A stretch of DNA of 64,000 nt from assembly GCF_900143085.1 (NCBI RefSeq), contig NZ_FRCZ01000002.1:62001-126000 (forward strand), given 5' to 3'. A program made the translations under genes and the position numbers. Source of the stretch: Gracilibacillus kekensis (lineage in GTDB: Bacteria; Bacillota; Bacilli; Bacillales; Amphibacillaceae). Below the pieces are notes generated by a model. That model was given only the letters and a program-made list of their open reading frames with translations, was not told where the DNA came from and did no database searches. Positions within the stretch are counted from its first letter, which is position 1, and every line of letters starts with the position of its first letter. Of the stretch, positions 58,033 through 64,000 are shown piece by piece.

Positions 58033-59178
58033 TCACTTGAATGACACATATCCGGTGCGATCCACTATTTCTTGACCTTGTTTTGTTTGAATCCAATTGA
58101 TTAACTTTTCAACATTTTCGCTTGTTGTACTTCTAGTTACTGCGTAAAACTCCGCTATCACTGGATATTTTTCATTTTGGATATTTTCTTTTGTTGGTTC
58201 AATCCCATTAATCGCAATATGTTTAATCTCACCATTCTCCACCATCTCTTGTGAGAAAAAGCGAAACGAAAAACCTATCGCGTTTTTATGATTTTGGTAA
58301 TTAGAAGTTTCTCTAATAATTCCACCCATGCCAGAAACAATTTCGTCAGCAGGTGGTTCCATTAATTCTCTGTTATCCATAAATCGAATTAATGCCGATT
58401 GGCTACCGCTACCTTCTGGACGCTGAAAAGCACGAATTTCTTCATTATTTCCTCCAACATCTTGCCAATTTGTAACTTCACCCGAATAAATTGCTTGAAT
58501 TTGCTCTATTGTTAAAGATTCTACTGGATTGTTTTTGTTAACAAAAAAGACAAAAGCTTCCTTCCCAATCGGGGTTAATTCTATATCCACGTTTAGCGAG
58601 TCAGCAAATTCATATTGTTTTTCTGAAGGTTCTGCCATAAAAGCTATATCGGCATCACTATGTATTACATTTTTAAATGCATTGGATGTTTGACTTGAAA
58701 TTACTTCACTCTCATCTAAATTATAAGTTTTTTCAGGATAGACAGCCTGAGCAAATCCTGCATATACTGGATATAAAGCCGTAGCACCATCTAATTGTGG
58801 TAAGTCATCTGTTAATTGTAGTGTCGACTCTTCTTCTAAGCTAATTGCCCTCGTATCTTTTTGAAAAGGTTGGTATTCGGACAAGTCGACGTCTTGAGTG
58901 CTTACAATTTCAAGACTTTTCAAATAATATTGATAGCCTTCATAAGTAGCTACTGTTACGGTTGCCACTACTAAAAAAGATATACTGACTACCTTGACAG
59001 CCTTCTTTTTCCATTTATCGTAGATTGCTAGAATGATGATCACGATTAGTCCTAAGCTCAAAATCGGAATATATGTACCGTAAAATTGCTGATCTTTTCC
59101 AAATAGTGTAATAATCCATAAAAATAGTCCCGCAAAGCCAATCCCTAAAACTATGAGTATACTTGCCAATAACCTCAT
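58033..59178 (-). CDS. Membrane-tethered PstS-like phosphate-binding protein
   Basis: The 381-residue protein starts with three membrane spans (about residues 4-24, 34-52 and 62-80). A PBP-like domain from about residue 120 follows: DGATALYPVYAGFAQ, then LTIEQIQAIYSGEVTNWQDVGG and RPEGSGSQSALIRFM, which are PstS-type motifs. Normal PstS is a soluble lipoprotein, so this is a fixed version, and no pstCAB genes are near. It could be a sensor or an anchor rather than an importer part. The decayed gene begins 29 bases past its stop. Confidence 0.8.
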   Translation of the reverse strand: MRLLASILIVLGIGFAGLFLWIITLFGKDQQFYGTYIPILSLGLIVIIILAIYDKWKKKAVKVVSISFLVVATVTVATYEGYQYYLKSLEIVSTQDVDLSEYQPFQKDTRAISLEEESTLQLTDDLPQLDGATALYPVYAGFAQAVYPEKTYNLDESEVISSQTSNAFKNVIHSDADIAFMAEPSEKQYEFADSLNVDIELTPIGKEAFVFFVNKNNPVESLTIEQIQAIYSGEVTNWQDVGGNNEEIRAFQRPEGSGSQSALIRFMDNRELMEPPADEIVSGMGGIIRETSNYQNHKNAIGFSFRFFSQEMVENGEIKHIAINGIEPTKENIQNEKYPVIAEFYAVTRSTTSENVEKLINWIQTKQGQEIVDRTGYVSFK

Positions 59179-59267
59179 TTATTTCACCTCAATAATTGGA
59201 ATAGTTCTAATGACATATTACCACAAACAAAGAATATGTTTGAAGTTATTTCCATATGAAAAACTCG

Positions 59268-59466
59268 TCAATTGCCTAGTAAGACCATCCAAATAAATCC
59301 TTGCATCGTGAACCCTAAACCTAACACTCCACCTAATCACATGCTTGCCGAGAAGAACGTAAAACCTAACATAACGACAAACATTTTCCAAAAACCATTT
59401 CTGTGTGTTTTAGGTACTGCCTGTAATGAAAATTCTTTATTTCTCTTTTGTCTGTTTGACTGGCAT
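59268..59466 (-). pseudogene. NCS1-family nucleobase permease remnant
   Basis: On the minus strand the text NKEFSLQAVPKTHRNGFWKM, then FVVMLGFTFFSASM, an in-frame TGA at 59337-59339 (probably once tryptophan), LGGVLGLGFTMQGFIW and MVLLGN, then another stop, matches the start of cytosine/uracil/allantoin-type permeases. An ATG at 59466 needs a one-base frameshift to join. Everything after the first two spans is gone. A PyrR attenuator still lies upstream, pointing to a former pyrimidine permease. Confidence 0.75.
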
Positions 59467-59554
59467 CTGTTGAGCAAGTCACTTTATTGTATGTAGATCT
59501 GACCGAATCTCCTACTTAGATTGTAAGAATATCTATTAACCAATATTCTAAGCA

Positions 59555-59670
59555 ATAAAAAAACTCCTTGCCCAACTGTGACAAGAAGTTTCAGACAAAA
59601 GGGTACAAATCATCCATAGACGTATCCCTTTTGCAAATCCGTTGTCCTTGTCAGCCTCACGGGACTGAAT
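59555..59670 (-). promoter_or_regulatory. PyrR-binding attenuator (orphan)
   Basis: On the minus strand CAGTCCCGTGAGGCT (59653-59667) matches the PyrR RNA-binding loop ARUCCNGNGAGGYU. A second hairpin follows (AAAAGGG with CCCTTTT), then a terminator stem AAACTTCTTG/CAAGGAGTTT and TTTTTTT (59555-59591). This is the layout of pyr-operon attenuators. The only thing downstream is the dead permease. A weak promoter candidate (TTGAGA near 59713) precedes it. Confidence 0.85.
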
Positions 59671-59754
59671 TAAATGTACTGATATTTAATAGAAATTATT
59701 ATCTCAAGATTGAAAGAGTTTAGTCTATATTTCTTATGTTGTTTAAAAGTAATT

Positions 59755-59999
59755 CACTTTTCATGCAATTACTGCTTTTTCCATGAATTCGCCTCGTGTC
59801 TCTGTTCACTTTTCATGCTATTTCTTCTTTATCCATGAAATCTCCTCTTGCTCCTGTCCACTTTTCATGCAATCACTACTTTTTCCATGAAATCTTCTCG
59901 TGCTTCTGTCCACTTTTCATGCAATCACTACTTTTTCCATGAAATCTTCTCGTGCTCCTGTCCACTTTTCATGCAATCTCTGCTTTTTCTATGAAAAGA
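59755..59999. repeat. Five-unit tandem array, period exactly 52 bp
   Basis: CACTTTTCATGC begins at 59755, 59807, 59859, 59911 and 59963. Units three to five are nearly identical. Each unit carries TTTCATG and CATGAAA as small inverted arms. The array lies directly after the stop of the NERD gene and before the PyrR leader. There is no coding frame. Confidence 0.93.
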
Positions 60000-60002
60000 A
60001 TA

Positions 60003-60914
60003 TTATTCTATCGGTATATAATAAGCTCCCTTTGTATTGCCTTCTAAACTAAGATACTTTTTTAAAATGTAACGCATCCTTTGGTTGGATATAGGTAAAT
60101 TACACCATTCCTGCATCTTCTCTATTGTTATTCGTTCTTTCGGAAAAAGAAGCATGTATTCTTTAAGATTACGTAACACACTATCATTAACGAATTCACG
60201 ATTGTTACAAGAATGACAAAATGTTTGCTTTCCTTTCACTACATTTAAAAATTGGCGACATAAAATATAGGGTATACCTTTTTTCAGCTGACTATAATTA
60301 TAATTAATGATATTCCTATATGGTGATTGTTTTAATTGGATGGATGTTAGCTTTTTTGCTAATTGGGGAAATTTATGATTTAGAGAAACATGTGGTTGAA
60401 ACTGTTTGAAATAGCGATTTATTTGTGTAGGTAAAAGAATATTGGTATTTCTGGGAGCCTGATAAATAGTACATTCGGAATTGATGAAGACAACCTTAGA
60501 TTCAAGATGATAGTGGTAGCCTAGAGACTTTAGTAATTGTCTTAAAAGTGACTCGCTTCTTTTCAGTTGGATTAGAGGATCATCGATCTCCTGTCCTGTT
60601 TCCTTATATAACTTTTCGTTTTCGTAATAGAAATCTCCAGAATAGTTTTTCACTTCGAACATATATATGCAGTCTTTGTAAAACAATAGATGATCCAGTT
60701 GGAATATTCGGTTGTTTTTAGAGAGCCAAACATCGCGGAGGACTATAGAATCGCATGATAATTCCTCAAGATATGAGTCAAACAGAACTTCACCTTGATA
60801 ACCCCGCCATAAATTTTTATAGGTAAGCAATTCTTGTTGCGTAAGGGTTTTGCGGTTTAATAAATACTCAAACAAGAGCAGTTCAGTTGGCTTTTTTCGT
60901 TTATTCAAATACAT
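60003..60914 (-). CDS. NERD-domain protein
   Basis: The 303-residue protein has a nuclease-related (NERD) domain at about residues 38-150. FEVKNYSGDFYYE holds the E-x-K motif, and LDHLLFYKDCIYMFE contains the catalytic-type aspartate. The C-terminal part has a CHSC knuckle with further cysteines and a helical end. NERD proteins are thought to act on DNA. The function here is not known. AGGAG is only two bases before ATG 60914, so the start is uncertain. Confidence 0.78.
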   Translation of the reverse strand: MYLNKRKKPTELLLFEYLLNRKTLTQQELLTYKNLWRGYQGEVLFDSYLEELSCDSIVLRDVWLSKNNRIFQLDHLLFYKDCIYMFEVKNYSGDFYYENEKLYKETGQEIDDPLIQLKRSESLLRQLLKSLGYHYHLESKVVFINSECTIYQAPRNTNILLPTQINRYFKQFQPHVSLNHKFPQLAKKLTSIQLKQSPYRNIINYNYSQLKKGIPYILCRQFLNVVKGKQTFCHSCNNREFVNDSVLRNLKEYMLLFPKERITIEKMQEWCNLPISNQRMRYILKKYLSLEGNTKGAYYIPIE

Positions 60915-60966
60915 CACTCCTTTTTTTACAACTATATTTTACCCTACTAAAAGTAACTTGGCTAGA

Positions 60967-60994
60967 AAAGGCTTCCATCCTTGTGCTGAAAGCC
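60967..60994 (-). terminator. Terminator of the second GntR/ABC cassette
   Basis: AGGCTT and AAGCCT form a short stem on the minus strand, followed by TTTTC. It touches the ATPase stop. Confidence 0.6.
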
Positions 60995-61659
60995 TAATAT
61001 ATTTCTTTCAACCAATTTTGTAAAGAATTAATCTTCCTTATATCTTCAACTTCTTTTTGCTCAATAACTTGACCATCTTTCAAAACGATAACCTCATCCA
61101 AGATAGCTTCTACTTCTAGTAGTTCATGGGTTGTAATGATTAAAGATTGTTTATCTAAATCAACAAATCGAATAAGCCCATTAATGATTTTTTCTTTTAC
61201 TAAAGGATCAAGACCTGCTAAAGGTTCATCCAATACTAAAAAAGGTGTATTTCTTGCAATTGTAACTGCGATTTTCACTCTAGTCTTTTGCCCTTTGGAT
61301 AAGTATGTTATTTTCTGTTTAGGATCTAATTCGAAAAAGTCTATTAGGGCTTTAGCACGTTCAAGATCAAAATCATTGAATTGAGAGTTATAAAAATCAA
61401 TTAACTGTTCGATTTTAAAATAGTCATAAAAGTACTCTTGATCAGGACTATAAGAGATTTGATGACTTCGATTCTTTTCAAGATTGATATCGCCCTTGCT
61501 AGGATGTAATACTCCAGCCAAAATTTTTAAAAGCGTTGTTTTTCCACTTCCATTTTCACCAATGATTCCTACTATTTTCCCAGTTTCAATCGAAAAGGAA
61601 CAATCTTTTAACATGGTTCGTAACATTCGCTTTTTACTTATATGTTTTACTTCAAGCAT
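60994..61659 (-). CDS. ABC transporter ATP-binding protein
   Basis: The 221-residue ATPase has Walker A GENGSGKTT, signature LSKGQKTR, Walker B FLVLDEPLAGLDP and H-loop ITTHELLEVE. It overlaps the GntR gene by eight bases. With the permease upstream it forms a small exporter-like unit. The substrate is unknown. Confidence 0.9.
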   Translation of the reverse strand: MLEVKHISKKRMLRTMLKDCSFSIETGKIVGIIGENGSGKTTLLKILAGVLHPSKGDINLEKNRSHQISYSPDQEYFYDYFKIEQLIDFYNSQFNDFDLERAKALIDFFELDPKQKITYLSKGQKTRVKIAVTIARNTPFLVLDEPLAGLDPLVKEKIINGLIRFVDLDKQSLIITTHELLEVEAILDEVIVLKDGQVIEQKEVEDIRKINSLQNWLKEIY

Positions 61660-62017
61660 CTTGATCTCCCTCTCTCAAACTCTTGATAATTTCATCTTGC
61701 GAAAAACCTAAAGCAGCCATGTCTTCTATAAATGTAGTAAGATATTGCTTTTTTAACGATTCTCTTACTTCAGCTATTAACTTTTTATCTTCGGTCACGA
61801 ATGTACCCTGGCCTCTTTTGGTCACGGTTATTTGCCTTTGGTCCAGCTCACGATATACCCGTTGAATGGTATTAGGGTTTACTCCTGATTCAACCGCTAA
61901 ATCACGTACAGAAGGTAATTTCTCTCCCTTTTGTCTAGTCTCACTTACGATTTCCTGGATGATTTGATCGGCAACCTGGAGATATATTGGTTTATCTCTC
62001 TCGAATTGTAGGGGCAT
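61652..62017 (-). CDS. GntR regulator, YtrA/YhcF subfamily
   Basis: The 121-residue protein has a winged helix (KPIYLQVADQIIQEIV; ESGVNPNTIQRVYRELDQR) and a short tail. It is like the regulator at 26648 but lies second in its operon. It overlaps the ATPase gene and is three bases from the permease. The long palindrome at 62781-62814 is its likely operator. Confidence 0.9.
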   Translation of the reverse strand: MPLQFERDKPIYLQVADQIIQEIVSETRQKGEKLPSVRDLAVESGVNPNTIQRVYRELDQRQITVTKRGQGTFVTEDKKLIAEVRESLKKQYLTTFIEDMAALGFSQDEIIKSLREGDQDA

Positions 62018-62020
62018 ATC

Positions 62021-62767
62021 CTACACCTCTACTTTCTTTTTAAAGAGCCAAGATGTCAGCCAAAAGACAAGCGAGTATAACAAAGTAAAAAAAAGTAGCA
62101 TACTAATCGATAACTGATCATTTACAAAAAACGCATCCAATAATGGCACATACATCCTCTCGCTAATATTCCAAACCCACCAAGATTTCATAAATGTAAC
62201 ATTAGCCATTATTATTCCTATACCACCCAAAAATACCCAATAAAGAATAATCAAAGTACTGATTATGGACAAAGCAAAACCTAATTTTGGTTTCAGCCAT
62301 TGATGGAAAACCCATCCAATATACACTGTTATTGATAAAGCTAACCCGATTGGCAAGACCGTAATAAATAAACTAAAAATTAATTTGACTATTTCACTCC
62401 AGCCCGTTGTCCAAAATTTCATCAGTGCTAATAAGGTACCAAACAAAAACGTATATAAATAAAACCCCACCATTAACATGAGCCCATGCAGTATTTTGAT
62501 AATCATTTGTTTAATAAATACATTTTTGTTAAATAAAATTTGATTTAGTTGCAACGTTTCCATATTTAGGCTGAATAATAGCGTTGCTGGAATGATAATA
62601 AAGCCAATGCTTGCTACATCAATTATATATGAATAAACTTGCCCTCCTTCCTTTAGAATCGCATAAAGAGAGTAAAACATTAAACAAAAGATAACGACGA
62701 CAAAACTAATCTGAAATCCCCGCATCATCGACATTTCCTTTTTCCATAGCCCTCTATAAATTGACAT
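62021..62767 (-). CDS. ABC-2-type permease
   Basis: The 248-residue protein has six predicted spans and no long soluble part. It is the first gene of permease-GntR-ATPase. It matches no family I can name firmly, but the context makes it the membrane partner of the ATPase. An AAGGAGCG ribosome site precedes ATG 62767. Confidence 0.78.
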   Translation of the reverse strand: MSIYRGLWKKEMSMMRGFQISFVVVIFCLMFYSLYAILKEGGQVYSYIIDVASIGFIIIPATLLFSLNMETLQLNQILFNKNVFIKQMIIKILHGLMLMVGFYLYTFLFGTLLALMKFWTTGWSEIVKLIFSLFITVLPIGLALSITVYIGWVFHQWLKPKLGFALSIISTLIILYWVFLGGIGIIMANVTFMKSWWVWNISERMYVPLLDAFFVNDQLSISMLLFFTLLYSLVFWLTSWLFKKKVEV

Positions 62768-62780
62768 ACAATCGCTCCTT

Positions 62781-62814
62781 GTATTAGTGTACTATTTATA
62801 TAGTACACTAATAC
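62781..62814 (-). promoter_or_regulatory. YtrA-like operator of the second cassette
   Basis: GTATTAGTGTACTAT and ATAGTACACTAATAC are perfect 15-bp arms around TTAT. The inner AGTGTA/TACACT pair matches the B. subtilis YtrA half-sites, with 12 bases between them. It is 14 bases before the permease start and must overlap the promoter or start site. Confidence 0.82.
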
Positions 62815-62836
62815 ATAAAAAGTTACAATAAAAAAA

Positions 62837-62855
62837 CTACCTCGGTTTGAGGTAG
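62837..62855 (-). terminator. Terminator of ytzC
   Basis: CTACCTC and GAGGTAG pair, with TTTTTTT on the minus strand. It is five bases past the stop. Confidence 0.88.
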
Positions 62856-62860
62856 CTTCC

Positions 62861-63142
62861 CTATTCATATCTCGTTACATCCACTTGATCCAATATCATG
62901 TCGTTCAATTTTTCATTAACAACTAATTGAAACCTATGCAGTTGTTCCCGTTGTTGTGCATTGGCACTATGCATGACTCGATCAATACTCTGTGATAACT
63001 TTTCCAATTCTAAATGGGCATTTGTATAGTCTTCATTTAGTGTAAACTGACTACGATTGGACATATCTAACTGCTCTTCTGCTTGTTGAATAATATGTTG
63101 ACCTTCGATAAGTAAGTTTTCAATCGAATCTCTAGTGGTCAT
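62861..63142 (-). CDS. ytzC: DUF2524 protein YtzC
   Basis: The 93-residue all-helical protein matches the YtzC family of bacilli, with VMHSANAQQREQLHRFQL as the conserved segment. The function is unknown. GAGGTGAT lies before ATG 63142; an ATG two codons earlier is too close to it. The neighbour ytqB is also close to ytzC in B. subtilis. Confidence 0.8.
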   Translation of the reverse strand: MTTRDSIENLLIEGQHIIQQAEEQLDMSNRSQFTLNEDYTNAHLELEKLSQSIDRVMHSANAQQREQLHRFQLVVNEKLNDMILDQVDVTRYE

Positions 63143-63252
63143 AATCATCACCTCATGCATAGTGTGAAACAAGCAAAGAAATTCATACACATTCGCATAA
63201 TAATTTGCTAAAATAATTTTTGATTATAAGCTATTTAAGGAGCCATACTGAA

Positions 63253-63807
63253 ATGAAATCAATTATTGCATTTTCACATCAATTATTAAAAGATATAATT
63301 CAAAATGGTGATGTTGTCATAGATGCAACCTGTGGAAATGGAAATGATACGACCTTTTTAAGTAGATTAGTTGGAAAAACCGGAAAAGTATATGCCTTTG
63401 ATATTCAAAAACAGGCCATTGAAAAGACACAAGTATTATTAGAGAAAAGTAACATAGAAAATGTCGAATTGATCCATGATGGCCATGAAAAGGTTCCACA
63501 TTATTTACAAGATCAGAAGGTCGCAGGTGCGATATTTAATTTAGGGTATTTACCACATGGTGATCCTTCGATCATTACTGTGCCGGAAACAACGATTCAT
63601 GCTATTTCATCCATGTTAGCTTTATTAAAAAAACGTGGACGCATTGTTATCGTCATTTATCATGGTCATACAGGTGGGACAACAGAGAAAAATGAAGTAT
63701 TAACTTATTGTGCACGGTTAAATCAAGACACGTATCAGGTGTTACAATATCAATATATCAATAAAACCAATAAGCCACCGTTTGTTGTAGCTATTGAAAA
63801 GAAATAA
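63253..63807 (+). CDS. ytqB: Class I methyltransferase YtqB
   Basis: The 184-residue S-adenosylmethionine-dependent methyltransferase has motif I VIDATCGNGNDTTFLS and motif IV-like IFNLGYLPHGD. YtqB homologues are placed among rRNA- or tRNA-type methyltransferases; one report links the family (MnmM) to tRNA wobble uridine. ATG 63253 has AAGGAG ten bases upstream. It is divergent from ytzC. Confidence 0.88.
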   Translation: MKSIIAFSHQLLKDIIQNGDVVIDATCGNGNDTTFLSRLVGKTGKVYAFDIQKQAIEKTQVLLEKSNIENVELIHDGHEKVPHYLQDQKVAGAIFNLGYLPHGDPSIITVPETTIHAISSMLALLKKRGRIVIVIYHGHTGGTTEKNEVLTYCARLNQDTYQVLQYQYINKTNKPPFVVAIEKK

Positions 63808-63840
63808 CGACCAGATCGACAGTTTGTTATTTCTTTTCAA
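63794..63840. terminator. AT-rich inverted repeat over the ytqB stop
   Basis: TTGAAAAGAAATAAC and GTTATTTCTTTTCAA are perfect 15-bp arms with a 17-base loop. The left arm includes the ytqB stop. The stem is AT-rich, so it may end transcription weakly. The gap to 63888 shows a second small stem only. Confidence 0.55.
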
Positions 63841-63888
63841 TCAGAGTTTTCTTTGATTATGTGATATTGTCAAACTGAATTCACCTGT

Positions 63889-64000
63889 TTATCCCTCTAC
63901 CATAGCCTGATAAACGAGTATTTCACCATCTTTTTCTACTAAAACTATAAATGGTGTAGCATCTTTTTCGTATTCTTGTCTTTCTCTTATATATATTGCT
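63889..64000 (-). CDS. C-terminal end of an unidentified gene
   Basis: A minus-strand frame is open from the window edge to a stop at 63889. It ends with EYEKDATPFIVLVEKDGEIL then VYQAMVEG. The fragment of 36 residues is too short to name. It converges on ytqB. Confidence 0.5.
   Translation of the reverse strand, partial: AIYIRERQEYEKDATPFIVLVEKDGEILVYQAMVEG

Noticed and set aside
57902-58096. Open frame of 64 residues overlapping the PstS-like gene end
   Set aside because: Its start lies inside the PstS-like gene without a ribosome site. Its later part is covered by the decayed gene starting at GTG 58003.
59272-59496. Plus-strand frame of 74 residues
   Set aside because: It is the shadow of the minus-strand NCS1 permease remnant.
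59755-59999. CRISPR array
   Set aside because: The whole 52-bp unit is repeated, including what would be spacers; it is a minisatellite.

Overview
The window looks like a stretch of chromosome from a low-GC, Gram-positive, spore-forming Bacillaceae bacterium, possibly a halophilic or alkaliphilic genus such as Gracilibacillus, Halobacillus or Oceanobacillus; the genus is inference. Supporting signs are AT-rich codon use, AGGAGG-type ribosome binding sites, YteA, YtzC, YtqB, CcpN and PpsR homologues, and the regulatory sites CIRCE, TnrA/GlnR, Pho box and PyrR loop. No tRNA, rRNA, CRISPR array, prophage or transposase gene was seen.

Layout. (1) 1-6730: 3' part of the branched-chain operon ilvB-ilvN-ilvC-leuA-leuB-leuC-leuD. 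(2) 6887-9043: yteA, a DUF421 membrane protein and a CPBP protease. (3) 9287-16039: nucleoside salvage, nupC-pdp and deoB-punA-cdd-deoC, with a GntR/UTRA regulator and palindromic operators TTGGACGTCCAA. (4) 16251-20957: htpG under a perfect CIRCE, then an aconitase-family gene lacking one usual cluster cysteine, followed by a 58-residue zinc-ribbon-like protein. (5) 21577-28459: a lactonase, small membrane proteins, a YtrA-like GntR/ABC/ECF-sigma cassette and an MhqD-like hydrolase. (6) 28740-41731: nitrate and nitrite assimilation (nirBD, siroheme genes, nasB, nasC, narK) with three TnrA-type boxes, each near -46 to -50 of a candidate promoter. (7) 41948-44673: FapA/DUF342 and STAS genes behind a c-di-GMP-I riboswitch. 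(8) 45341-49709: a ugp-type ABC importer behind a Pho box. (9) 49947-55534: two oxidoreductases, ppsR-ccpN and an MFS transporter. (10) 55785-60914: a large unknown membrane protein, a decayed gene, a membrane-tethered PstS-like protein, a dead NCS1 permease still preceded by a PyrR attenuator, and a NERD protein. (11) 60994-64000: a second GntR/ABC cassette, ytzC, ytqB and a partial gene.

The most unusual signal is intergenic. Five copies and one remnant of a roughly 420-520 bp, non-coding, MITE-like or BIME-like element (18160, 20971, 27214, 39514, 51880; remnant 41850) have about 40-bp terminal inverted repeats and two opposed hairpin arms. The stem sequences differ between copies while pairing is kept, suggesting selection on folded structure. 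Three further arrays have periods of 21, 21 and 52 bp, close to 2, 2 and 5 turns of B-DNA.

Together the genes describe a free-living heterotroph that makes its own branched-chain amino acids, recycles nucleosides, assimilates nitrate when nitrogen is poor, scavenges glycerol phosphate when phosphate is poor, and ties one surface or signalling locus to c-di-GMP.
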